Below, piece by piece: positions 42,005-51,244 of a stretch of 64,000 bases of DNA. The notes beneath the pieces are model-generated. The model did not search any database. It worked only from the letters and a program-made list of their open reading frames with translations, and was not told where the DNA came from. Position 1 is the first letter of the stretch. Each line of letters begins with the position of its first letter. Source of the DNA: Clostridia bacterium UC5.1-2E3. Its GTDB lineage: Bacteria; Bacillota; Clostridia; Lachnospirales; Lachnospiraceae. The stretch covers positions 1 through 64,000 of the forward strand of contig BBZO01000010.1 in NCBI GenBank assembly GCA_001304875.1, in the 5' to 3' direction. A program made the translations under genes and the position numbers.

Positions 42005-42381
42005 ATGAAAACAGTTCTATTTATATCATCCAATAAGATGCTCGGGCAGGGACTATCGACGGCCATTCAATCAAAACTGGAATTTGACTTTCTGTGGGCA
42101 ACACAGCTCCATTATTCACAGGCTATTGTGGGAGTTAATATTTTCCATACCGATGTGGTGATATTGGATATTGTGGATCAGGAAGATATGGGGCAGTCAG
42201 TTAAAATCTGCCAATCCATTCGGCAGGAGAGGCAGGATATAAAGATTCTTCTTCTGGTCAGGCCGGAACAGTCTACTGTATGCAGTCAGGTCGTAGAAAC
42301 AAAAAATGCCGGTTTGATTGATGATTTTGTTTTTATGATAGTTCCTTAAACTATCTACTTGCAAAATTGGAGGCATTGTAA
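42005..42381 (+). CDS. Receiver-like protein, paralogue of 27563
   Basis: About 125 residues from ATG 42005 (AGAGAGGGC upstream). Receiver-type fold with an Asp in DVVILDIVD, but no C-terminal DNA-binding domain. A T lost from the run near 42336 causes an early stop; restored, the end reads IDDFVFYDSSLNYLLAKLEA, closely matching the protein at 27563. The two lie at opposite ends of the lipoprotein cluster. Confidence 0.65.
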
Positions 42382-42483
42382 TTTTTATTGGATAAAAGTA
42401 ATCTGCATTAAAAAGTAACCACATCTTGATATGTTGGTAAAAAGCCGTCGAAAGATAGATGGCATGAAAATGTAGTATTCTAA

Positions 42484-42517
42484 AGCGGCTTTGAGAAATT
42501 CAGAGCCGCTATTTCTT
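42484..42517 (+). terminator. Hairpin after the receiver-like gene
   Basis: AGCGGCTTTGA (42484-42494) pairs with TTCAGAGCCGCT (about 42499-42510) and is followed by ATTTCTTTGG. Plausible terminator of the envelope cluster. The surrounding 42382-42584 has no gene. Confidence 0.6.
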
Positions 42518-42584
42518 TGGTTAAAATAGAAACGCGATAACCCTTATGTAATCAGCAGGAGCGGCATATAAGGAGAATGCCGTC

Positions 42585-42701
42585 ATGTTTGCATCAGTGG
42601 ATTACAATAACCATAAATTATATCAGTTAAAAAAGAATCTTCCCTCCACCGAGGCATTATACTACAATATCGGTATTATCATTCGGTATAAATCGATATA
42701 A
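42585..42701 (+). CDS. Possible 38-residue peptide
   Basis: ATG 42585 with AAGGAG about 10 bases upstream opens a short frame, MFASVDYNNHKLYQLKKNLP and so on, ending at TAA 42699-42701. It lies in an AT-rich gap between two terminators, so it would be its own small transcript. Not recognised; could be a leader peptide for the sigma-like gene or chance. Confidence 0.35.
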   Translation: MFASVDYNNHKLYQLKKNLPSTEALYYNIGIIIRYKSI

Positions 42702-42718
42702 TTATGGGTTTACTTGTT

Positions 42719-42755
42719 GCGCCAGTTTCCTATTGCGAGAAGCTGGCGCTTTTTA
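42719..42755 (+). terminator. Terminator/attenuator before the sigma-like gene
   Basis: GCGCCAG (42719-42725) pairs with CTGGCGC (42743-42749), followed by TTTTTATT. A second hairpin TTCGGGA-AAGC-TCCCGAA lies at 42766-42783. Together they form a structured leader for the gene at 42857. Confidence 0.65.
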
Positions 42756-42856
42756 TTGTCGATTTTTCGGGAAAGCTCCCGAAGTATATCGCTGCCGATC
42801 CCCGCCTCCGTTCGGTTCACCCGTCAACCACCCGTGAATCGAAATGGAGGTACACA

Positions 42857-43270
42857 ATGAAGAAAGTCAATCTTAGGGATTTATATCCCGATGTTTACAA
42901 AAATGACCACTTTGTAGGAGTAACCGAAGATGTGCTGGAGGCGATCCGTGCCGCTGAGCGTGCAGAAGCTGCCTATGACCGGAAGATGTATCGTTATAAG
43001 GCGTACTATTCTCTGGACAACGACAACGGCATTGAAAATGCGGTCCTGATGAAGCCCCAGATGCCGGAAATGATCCTGGAGGAAAAGCAATTGCGGGAAC
43101 AACTCTACACCGCAGTAATGGCTCTGCCGGAAAAGCAGGCTAAGCGGATCTATGCCCGGTATTACCTGGGGATGCGTGTGAGCGAGATAGCAGTAGCGGA
43201 GGGTGTAGACCCAAGCCGTGTCAGGGACAGCATCCGGCGTGGTCTGAAGCAGCTGGCAAAATATTTTTGA
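42857..43270 (+). CDS. Sigma-70 region 4-like regulator of the ICE
   Basis: 137 residues, intact, ATG 42857 after ATGGAGG. The C-terminal half is a sigma-70 region 4 type HTH (LPEKQAKRIYARYYLGMRVS, EIAVAEGVDPSRVRDSIRRG). The N-terminal LRDLYPDVYKNDHFVGVTED is typical of the clostridial mobile-element version. No region 2, so it is not a full sigma factor. Such genes commonly precede the recombinase of conjugative transposons and may control excision. Confidence 0.85.
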   Translation: MKKVNLRDLYPDVYKNDHFVGVTEDVLEAIRAAERAEAAYDRKMYRYKAYYSLDNDNGIENAVLMKPQMPEMILEEKQLREQLYTAVMALPEKQAKRIYARYYLGMRVSEIAVAEGVDPSRVRDSIRRGLKQLAKYF

Positions 43271-43767
43271 TAAAGTTTCGTTTTAAGCGCCTGTTTTTTG
43301 CTCTTTTTGTCAGAGTTAATAAGAAGGACAAGTTTTCCCCCTTCAACAGCACTTTGACAATTTCATAGACAGCATAACAGGTACATAACCCGTGTACGAG
43401 CGAGTGTGGAACGCCGCGAAGATGGAGCAGCCAGGGAGGTGATGAACAAAGCTGCTTCGGAGCGATCTACGATTTCACAAAACGGATGGTGGCAGATCCG
43501 GCGCGAGGACTGCACGGGGGCTTAAAGATACTTCCTCACGGCCTCCTAAAGACTTGGGGGGAACCCTGCGGCGCACGAGTAAAACGACGCTGCGGAGTTA
43601 TGACAACCGCGCCAGCGGAGACCTGCTATGTTCCCATCGTCAGGGTTGCGTGGCAAATGTGACGAGTAACATAAGTAAATCAGTCAACAGCCATATTGGG
43701 AAAGAGTGTGTATAAATAGCACCTCATCAACCAGTATGGCTGTTTTTTGGATATACATGGAGGATAT
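43271..43767 (+). other. Gene-free region before the recombinase module
   Basis: Nearly 500 bases without a credible gene in either strand. It contains short palindromic pieces such as GTACA...TGTAC (about 43381-43397) and GC-rich stretches unlike the AT-rich flanks, and ends in a terminator at 43688-43748. Candidate for a structured RNA or a recombination control region; I can assign nothing firmly. Confidence 0.4.
43688..43748 (+). terminator. Long-loop terminator
   Basis: CAGCCATATTGG (43688-43699) pairs with CCAGTATGGCTG (43731-43742, one G-U pair), followed by TTTTTTGG. It ends whatever is transcribed from the gene-free region. Confidence 0.7.
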
Positions 43768-43932
43768 ATGATTATGACAGCCGTAAGTGAGAAAGATGCT
43801 GTTATCTGTATCCATGACGATTATTGTACTGATATTGAAGCAGCCGAAATCTCACAAATTTTATTGAAGATAGGTGAGCTTATTTCTAATTCCTATCGCA
43901 GTACGAAAACAGAGGAGTTAAGCGAACCTTAA
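43768..43932 (+). CDS. Small acidic protein upstream of the recombinase
   Basis: 54 residues from ATG 43768 (or ATG 43774) with TGGAGG just upstream, sequence including DAVICIHDDYCTDIEAAEIS. Not recognised. Its position 120 bp before the serine recombinase suggests a recombination directionality or regulatory factor, but it lacks an obvious DNA-binding motif. Confidence 0.5.
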   Translation: MIMTAVSEKDAVICIHDDYCTDIEAAEISQILLKIGELISNSYRSTKTEELSEP

Positions 43933-44051
43933 AGCATAGCAGGCTTCTTCCCCATAAGCAAGGATGTGGCAACAGTAATCCGTATCTTTGCGAAAAGGAA
44001 AAGTGTTGAGTAAAATGGTAACAGAATAACCGACGGGAAGGAGGTGTGATA

Positions 44052-45573
44052 ATGGAACGGTATTTGATGTATTTGAGAAAATCCAGAATGGATACAGATT
44101 TTGACGAAGTTTCTGTCGAAGAAACTTTGAACAGACATCGGCGTATTTTAGAATCTTTTTGTAAGGAAAGACGATTAAATGTTGTTGAAGTTTTGGAAGA
44201 AGTGGTTTCGGGAGAGTCCCTGTCATCCCGACCGAAGATGCTTCGTTTACTGGAACTGGTCAATACCGGGATGTATGCAGGAGTTATTTGTATTGATATT
44301 GAGCGTCTTTCCAGAGGGTCATCTTTGGAATCCGGCTATATTATGCAGGTGCTTCAAACAAATAATTGTAAAATTATCACACCATCCAAGATTTATGATC
44401 TTCAGAATGAATCGGATGAACAGTTTACAGATATGAAGTTTATGTTCAGCCGGTACGAATTGAAAACTATCACAAAGCGTTTGGTTCGCGGAAGGAATCA
44501 ATCAGCTTCTGAGGGTAAATTTCTTGGTTCAGTAGCCCCTTATGGATACCGGATATACAAATTGGCAGGTGTAAAGGGTAATAGCTTAAAAATAGAATCA
44601 AGTGAAGCCAAAATCGTGCAAATGATTTTTGATATGTATGGGAAACAAGGCATTGGATATAATACCATAGCGTATCAATTAAATGAAATGCACATTCCGT
44701 CTCAGACAGGCACATGGGGGCAAACCTCAATCACGAATATCCTAAACAATGAAGTTTATTTAGGAATGATTCGTTGGAAGCATGAACCGACAAAAAGAAT
44801 TGTAAAAGACGGGATGCTTGCCAAAAAGAGAGTGGTAAGCAAAGACTATGAATTATATGAAGGATTACATGAGCCAATTATCTCCCAGGAGCAGTGGGAT
44901 ATGGTTAAATCTAAACAACAAGAGAGAAACCATTCGTCTGTCAATTCATATAGACAGCTAACAAATCCATTTGCAACAATTTTATTTTGTGAGAAATGTG
45001 GAGCTGTAATGAATCGCAATGTTCCATCAAAAAACAGAAAACATCTCCATGGTATCGTTGCCTACAAGGGGATGTGACTGTCGAGCAATAAAATGTGATT
45101 TTGCAGAGGAATCTATTCTCAAAGCAATGAAAGAGTGGCTGGCAGAGTATACAGTGAATATAGAAACTGAAAAAACGATTCAAGTTGATCCGGTAGAGAC
45201 TGCATTGAAGGTGGTTCGTGAGCAACTTGCAGAGACTCAGCTTCAACAAGATAAAATTTGCGAATATCTGGAGAAAGGTGTCTATACAGTCGAAATGTTT
45301 ACCAAGCGCAATGATACTTTGACCAGAGAGATGCGTAAGTTACAGGCATCAGAAGCTGATCTGCTGAAGAAGCAATCATCCCAGTCAGATATAAAAAATG
45401 CAGAAGCAGAAATTATTCCTACTACTCAACGGATTTTAGACAGTTATTCTCGATTGTCAGTCCCAGAAAAGAATAGCTTATGGAAGATTGTAATGGAAAA
45501 GATTACAATGTACCGTACTCCAGATGGGGAATTTAGTATGCATATCTATCCGAAGCTACCTATGAAAAATTGA
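44052..45573 (+). CDS. Large serine recombinase (two apparent frameshifts)
   Basis: About 507 residues from ATG 44052 (AAGGAGGTG upstream). The resolvase domain begins MERYLMYLRKSRMD with catalytic Ser at residue 11, then IDIERLSRGS. The recombinase domain (FLGSVAPYGYRIYK, SITNILNNEVYLGMIRWKHE) is followed by a zinc ribbon (FCEKCGAVMNRN and, after correction, WYRCPTRGCDCR) and a coiled coil. Two C bases appear lost near 45046 and 45062, inside the ribbon. It catalyses integration and excision at att sites. AT-richer than its neighbours, in keeping with horizontal transfer. Confidence 0.9.
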
Positions 45574-45580
45574 GTAATGA

Positions 45581-45626
45581 GCCATAGCTTATTCCAGTAT
45601 GGTGCCATAGCTTATTCCAGTATGGT
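45581..45626. repeat. Perfect 23-bp tandem repeat at the element's right end
   Basis: Two identical adjacent 23-bp units (45581-45603 and 45604-45626), each GCCATAGCTTATTCC followed by AGTATGGT. Each unit has CCATA and TATGG as an internal inverted repeat, giving four half-sites. They start 8 bp after the recombinase stop and end 3 bp before the next promoter. Candidate recombinase binding site or att region. Confidence 0.7.
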
Positions 45627-45629
45627 ATC

Positions 45630-45658
45630 TCGACTATCGCCTCCTTTTGTGGTATAAT
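45630..45658 (+). promoter_or_regulatory. Promoter of the TetM-like gene
   Basis: -35 TCGACT (45630-45635) and -10 TATAAT (45653-45658) with a 17-bp spacer and an extended TGG before the -10. It lies just outside the tandem repeat, so ICE insertion kept the promoter intact. Confidence 0.65.
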
Positions 45659-45693
45659 TCAATATTATGCAATCACGAAGGGAGGCGCCTTTT

Positions 45694-48452
45694 ATGGGCG
45701 AACAGAAGCCTGAAAAAGTAAAAAAACATATTTGTACGGGTCTGTTGGCCCATGTGGACGCAGGCAAAACGACGCTGTCCGAGGCGCTGCTCTACACCAG
45801 CGGGCGCATCCGCAGGCTGGGGCGGGTGGACCGGGGCGACGCCTACCTGGATACCTATGAGCTGGAAAAAAAGAGGGGCATCACCATCTTCTCCAAGCAG
45901 GCAGAGCTGGCCTGGAATCATATAAACGTCTCGCTCCTGGATACGCCGGGGCATGTGGATTTCTCAGCGGAAATGGAGCGGACGCTGCAGGTGCTGGATT
46001 ACGCGCTTCTGGTTATCAGCGGCACCGACGGCGTGCAGGGGCACACGCGCACGCTCTGGCGTCTGCTGGCCCGCTACGAAATCCCCGTATTTATTTTTAT
46101 AAATAAAATGGATCTGGCCGGGGAGCGGAAGGACGCGCTGATGGAGGAGCTGAAAAACCACCTGGACGGAAGCTGCGTCGATTTCGGGAATGCGGGGACA
46201 GAGAGCTTTTTTGAGGAAACGGCCGTTTGCAGTGAAGCGGCGCTGGAGGAATATCTGGAGACGGGAGCCGTCGGAAACGGCGTCATCCGGGAACTGATTG
46301 TGTCCCGGAAGCTGTTTCCCTGCTTTTTGGCTCGGCGCTGCGCTTAAACGGGGTGGAGGAGCTTCTGCAGGGACTGGAGGAATGGACAGCCCCGCCGCCC
46401 CGGGCCGGCGAATTTGGCGCCCGCGTGTTCAAAATCACCCGGGACAGCCAGGGAAACCGTCTGACCCACATGAAGATCACCGGCGGCGTCCTGCGGGTAC
46501 GGGATCTGGTAAACGGCGAGAAGGTCAGCCAGCTGCGCATTTATTCCGGAGAGAAATTCGAGGCGGTAAATGAGGTGCACGCCGGCATGATCTGCGCCGC
46601 GGCGGGACTTTCCCGCACGTCCGCCGGGCAGGGACTGGGAGAATGCAGCGAGGCGGCTCTGCCGGTGCTTGAGCCGGTGCTGACCTACCGGGTGGAGCTG
46701 CCGGAAGGAACGGACGCCGCGTCCGTTCTCCCCAGGCTCATGCAGCTGGAGGAGGAAGAACCGGAGCTCCACATCGTCTGGGAGGAGGAGAAGAAAGAGA
46801 TTCACGCCCAGATCATGGGCGAGATCCAGATGGAGATCTTAAAAAGCCTGATTGCGGAACGTTTCGGCATCGAGATCCGGTTCGGCGGGCGCAGCATCGT
46901 CTACAAGGAGACTATCCTGGACACGGTGGAAGGCGTGGGACATTTTGAACCTCTGCGCCACTACGCGGAGGTCCATCTCCTGCTTGAGCCGGGAGAGCCG
47001 GGCAGCGGTCTGTCCTTTGCCAGCGCCTGCAGCGAGGATATTCTGGACAAAAACTGGCAGCGCCTGGTGCTGACCCATCTGGAGGAAAAGGAGCATCGGG
47101 GCGTGCTGACCGGGGCTCCTATCACCGATATGCGCATTACCCTAATGTCGGGCCGGGCTCATGTGAAGCACACCGAGGGCGGCGATTTCCGGCAGGCCGT
47201 TTACCGTGCGGTGCGCCAGGGGCTGCGGCAGGCCCGCTCCGCCCTTCTGGAGCCCTGGTATGAGTTTTCCCTGGAGGTGCCGGAGCGCTTCATCGGCCGC
47301 GCCATGACTGATCTGGAGCGGCGGCATGGAACCTTTGAGGCGCCGCTTCTGGAGGACGGAACTGCGCTTCTGACCGGCACGGCGCCGGTGGCGGCTCTGG
47401 ACGGATATCAGACGGAGGTGACGGCCTACAGCGGCGGCCTGGGCCATCTTACCTGCACCTTACGCGGATATGGCCCCTGCCACAACGAGGAGGAGGTCGT
47501 CGCGGCCTCCGGCTACGATCCCGACGCGGACCTGGAAAATCCCTGCGGCTCCGTTTTCTGTACCTACGGGGCCGGGTTTGCGGTCCCCTGGGATCTGGTG
47601 AAGGATTACATGCATCTGCCCTCCTGCCTGGGCAAAGGGAAAAAGGCGGGCGGAGAGACGGCGCAGGAGGAAGCTGCGCGCCAGATCAGCCGGGACGCTC
47701 TCTCCGCCGACGGACGCGGCCGGGAACCGAAGGAGCAGCGCTGGCTGGGTACGGAGGAAATCGATGCGATTTTAGCCAGCACCTATTACTCCAACCCCAA
47801 AAAGAAGGCCGGCGAACGCCGGAGACCGGAAACGAGGGTGTACCGTGCGGCAGAACCGGAGCGCCGTGAATCTGGAAACGCCGGCGCGGGAACGTCCGCA
47901 AAGACGGGGAAACCGGCGGCAAAACGGGAAGAATATCTGCTGGTGGACGGATACAACATCATTTTTGCCTGGGAGGAGCTGCGCGAGCTGGCTAAAACCA
48001 ATATTGACAGCGCCCGCGGAAAGCTGCTGGATATTCTCTGCAATTACCAGGGAATCCGCAAATGCCATGTCATCGCCGTCTTTGACGCCTACCGGGTGCA
48101 GGGACATCCGGAGGAGGCATTGGACTACCACAATATCCACGTGGTGTTCACCAGGGAGGCGGAGACCGCCGACCGGTATATTGAGAAATTCGCCCACGAG
48201 AACGGAGCAAAACACACCGTCATCGTGGCCACCTCCGACTATCTGGAGCAGATCATTATCCGCGGCCAGGGGTGCATCCTTTACTCGGCCCGTGAGCTGC
48301 AGGAGGAGATCGCCCGCGCCGGGGCGGAGCTGCTTGCATCCTATGAAGGCAAAGATGCAGGACAGAAAAATTATCTTCAGGACTATATTCCTGAGGACGT
48401 GCTCCAAACCATATCCGAAGCGGAAAGCACCATGAAAAATAAAGACCTGTGA
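45694..48452 (+). CDS. TetM/EF-G-like GTPase fused to a YacP/Rae1-type NYN nuclease domain
   Basis: About 919 residues from ATG 45694 (GGGAGG upstream). GTPase motifs: G1 AHVDAGKTTL, G2 RGITIF, G3 DTPGHVD, G4 NKMD. EF-G/TetM domains II to V follow to about base 47650. After a charged linker comes an NYN_YacP domain: YLLVDGYNIIFAWEEL, VFDAYRV, ETADRYIEKFAHE, VATSDYLEQ. B. subtilis YacP (Rae1) is a ribosome-associated endonuclease that cuts mRNA in the A site. TetM proteins bind the same region of the ribosome. I infer ribosome-directed mRNA cleavage or rescue rather than classical tetracycline resistance. One T lost at about 46325 (CTTTTTGG). Confidence 0.88.
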
Positions 48453-48456
48453 CATG

Positions 48457-48487
48457 AAAAAACAGCCAGGGAAACCGGGCTGTTTTT
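48457..48487 (+). terminator. Terminator of the TetM-NYN gene
   Basis: AAAACAGCC (48459-48467) pairs with GGCTGTTTT (48478-48486) and runs into a T tail. Confidence 0.85.
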
Positions 48488-48841
48488 CATAATTATGAAT
48501 TTGGTTTTTAAAAAATATGAAACCCAGCCGTTTCCCCGATTTAAAACCAGAAGGACGTCTGAACGGAAGACTGAACCGCATTTTGTAAAGATAGCGAAAA
48601 GAAATTTCGCAAATTTTCCACATTTATTGTGCTGTTTGCATAAAAATACGAACGATTTCCTCGCGAAAGACAGATGTATATTTCAAAAATGCACAAAACG
48701 CCCTCTGAATGGGCGGTTTTCGTTTGTTGAATGTGTTTCATTTCCGTGATATACTTAGGCAAAAGCAGGTTTTAAAAATTTAAAGGGCTGAACCTGCTTG
48801 TGCCTGCGCGCGGCACCCACTGGAAAGGGGGAAATTTTTAC
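48488..48841 (+). other. Leader region of the symporter gene
   Basis: 354 bases without a gene. It has a second hairpin AAAACGCCC/GGGCGGTTTT (48695-48720), a promoter (see next entry) and a leader hairpin AAGCAGGTT/AACCTGCTT (48762-48800). The GC-rich stretch around 48800-48835 could form more RNA structure. I do not recognise a known riboswitch. Confidence 0.5.
48727..48755 (+). promoter_or_regulatory. Promoter of the symporter gene
   Basis: -35 TTGAAT (48727-48732), 17-bp spacer, -10 TATACT (48750-48755). Confidence 0.75.
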
Positions 48842-50337
48842 ATGTACGAAGCATTTAGCAACGCAGTAAACGCAGTCAATGGCATTATCGCCGGACCCGC
48901 AGTCGTTGTCCTGGTCGTATGCAGCGGTATCTATTTAAGTGTCCGTCTGGGATTTTTCCAGCTGGTTCACTTCAAAGACATGTGGAGCCGTATCATTGAC
49001 AAATCGTCTTCAGAGTCGGGTATCTCGTCATTTGCATCCTTCTGTACCGCCATGGCCATGCGTGTCGGTACCGGAAACGTGGCCGGTGTGGCCGTTGCCG
49101 TGTATATGGGCGGTCCTGGCGCCGTATTCTGGATGGTGCTTGCAGGTATTTTAAACTCTGCCGTCTGCTTCTCCGAATGTACGCTGGCAGTTCTTTACAA
49201 AACCCGTATCGATGGCCAGTACCGCGGCGGCGGCGCTTACTGTGCAGAGAGAGGACTGGGCTGGAAGGCTTATGGTACTCTCATGGCGGTCGTTATTATG
49301 GTTGGTACCGGTCTTTTCATGCCGGCTGCCGCTACCTTCACCATCGGTGACGGCTTCCTCCAGGCGCTGAATATCCCGCAGTGGATCACCGCTCTGGCAG
49401 TCGCTCTCATCACCGCCGTTGTCGTGATCGGCGGCATCAAGAGAATCGGCGATATCGCTTCTCTGGTCGTTCCTTTCATGGTAACTATTTATCTGATTGC
49501 TACCGTTGTTGTGTTAGTGGTTAACATCACCGAGCTTCCCGGCGTCATCGTTATGATTGTCAAGAGCGCCTTTGGTTTAGAGGCTGTCTTCGGTGCGACT
49601 CTGGGTACCGCGGTTATGCAGGGATTCAAGAGAGCAACCTTCTCATCCGCTTCCGGTATGGGAGAAGCTTCTCGACCGCTGCTGCTGCTGAGACCAGCCA
49701 CCCCATCAAACAGGGTATGGCCAACGCAGCAGGCGTATGGCTGGATACCGTTATCGTATGTACCTGCTCCGGTATGATGATGATTCTGACTGACTGCTAT
49801 AACACTGCCGGCGGATATATTGGAAGCGGCGCGGCTGAGCTTGGTCAGCTGGCTGCTGAGGGGTACAACGGCGTTCTGTTTGTACAGCTTGCCTGCCGTA
49901 CCGTTATGGGCAGCATTGCTCCCACATTTATCGCCATTATGCTGGCGCTCTTCTCCTGGACCTGTCTGATCAGCTACTACTATGAGGCTGAGACGGCTGC
50001 CATGTACCTGTTCCAGGGCAAGGAGAAGGAGAAAATCCGTAAGACCGTCATCATGATTCTCCGGATTGCCGTTCCGGTTATCATCTTTATCTGGGGCAAC
50101 ATCGACAACGCACTGGCATGGAGCATTTCCGATACGGCGCTGTTCGGTACCACCTGGATCAACATGCTGGTCGTTCTCTTACTTTCTCCGAAGGTATTTG
50201 CTCTTTACAAGGACTACGAGGAGCAGATGAAGGCCGGAAAGGATCCGTACTACAACCCGGATAAGCTTTGCTGGAAGGGCGTGGACGTGGAGATGTGGAA
50301 GGACGTCAACAAAAAATACATCGCCAACGATAAATAA
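48842..50337 (+). CDS. Sodium:amino-acid (alanine/glycine) symporter family protein
   Basis: About 498 residues from ATG 48842 (GGAAAGGGGG upstream), with about eleven membrane segments and AGCS family features (VGTGNVAGVAVAVYMGGPGA, YRGGGAYCAERGLGWKAYG). One G lost near 49675 breaks the frame in the poly-Ala stretch. At that place the normal family signature SNEAGxGSA reads SSASGMGEAS, so the conserved Asn-Glu is absent; substrate specificity may differ from alanine/glycine. It is a single-gene unit with its own promoter and terminator. Confidence 0.85.
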
Positions 50338-50421
50338 TCGCTGGACGGCTTCTTCCTGTGGGGGATGCCGATATACAGGAAAAGAGCCAGGGCTTTTACA
50401 GTCCTGGATGCTTAAGAAAAT

Positions 50422-50465
50422 GCAGCCCAACCACCGGGAAACCAATGGTTGGGCTGCCGTTTCGT
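50422..50465. terminator. Bidirectional terminator
   Basis: GCAGCCCAACCA (50422-50433) pairs perfectly with TGGTTGGGCTGC (50446-50457), followed by CGTTTCGTTTG. It lies between convergent genes and could serve both. Confidence 0.75.
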
Positions 50466-50471
50466 TTGTAA

Positions 50472-51231
50472 TTATGAGACGGATAATAAGTCAATATTGC
50501 TCTCTTTGTCGCGTTCACTCCAGCGAATTACTTTGGCGTCGTAATTTTGGAATGCGTCTTCGATACCTCGTGCAATATTGTTTTGATCATTTAATATTAC
50601 AATTAACTGACTTTCATTTTTTCTGGCGGGTTTTGTGTCATTCCACGCAAAAAGGATATTTCCCATGGTAGATTTGTTGGGATTATTTACCGCCTGGCAT
50701 AGCCGTTCCGGTTTTGTTTTGCTTCGCTGTATCAGAAAGTCATAGTTATGTGAGAAACCCGATACTCCCATAAACTGCACGTTGTCGGTGTAATAGATAT
50801 CTTTTTCCAGGAAAAATCCTGTATATCGTCTAAAAAGAAAGATGATACTCTGGATTTTGATACAGAAAACATGTCATCAATGCGAATCATCGCCTGAATG
50901 AACAGATGTTTCTTCTGCGCAAAATTTTTAACCGGTGCTTTTGCCGTGAGTTCATCTCCTTTTAACTGGACACCGAATTGATATAAAATTCGCTGGAGCT
51001 GAAGTTTCCGGTTTGGCGTTAATTGCAGACCGTTCATTTTTAAAGTGTGCATGGTAGCGCTGTCATCGGTAAAGAAAATATCATTGCCTTCCTGTTTCAC
51101 ATAAATCTGTAAATAGTCGTTCGCATGATCAAGATATGGAGTGGTAATCTCATAATATTCTCCAACCTTTTCAAAGGTAATCTCATTTTTAACCAGGATG
51201 TATAATCGTCAATTAATTTTTGAATATCCAA
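50472..51231 (-). CDS. DUF1828-DUF1829 protein
   Basis: About 253 residues from a TTG start at 51231, supported by AAAGGAGGTG (51237-51246 on the minus strand). The N-terminal DUF1828 region (YVKQEGNDIFFTDDSATMHT, NFAQKKHLFIQAMIRIDDMF) and C-terminal DUF1829 region (AVNNPNKSTMGNILFAWNDT, NYDAKVIRWSERDKE) match families often seen in prophages and defence-rich loci. One A lost near 51190 and one T near 50805 split the frame. Function unknown; possibly an antitoxin- or defence-linked protein. It forms an operon with the gene upstream. Confidence 0.75.
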
Positions 51232-51244
51232 GACTACACCTCCT

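Larger units (their letters stand above)
1..45626. mobile_element. Integrative conjugative element, right-hand part (Tn1549-like)
   Basis: The left end lies outside the window. The content is a conjugative module of the Tn1549/C. difficile CTn type: ArdC/YodL protein, TTRAP, giant methyltransferase-helicase, DUF3849 protein, MobC, CD1845-family membrane protein and relaxase. A sigma-like regulator and a large serine recombinase follow at the far right. Accessory DNA (IS200 with group II intron, AbiE, sensors, envelope cluster) sits between relaxase and recombinase. The right boundary is placed just after the recombinase, at a 23-bp tandem repeat that precedes chromosome-type genes. No type IV secretion genes (VirB4, VirD4) are visible; they would lie to the left. 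That 19-42 kb is ICE cargo rather than a second island is inferred from its position between transfer and integration genes. Confidence 0.75.

Noticed and set aside
45694-48452. Tetracycline resistance gene tet(M)/tet(W)
   Set aside because: Sequence diverges from those proteins, lies outside the ICE, and carries an extra NYN domain. Resistance cannot be claimed.
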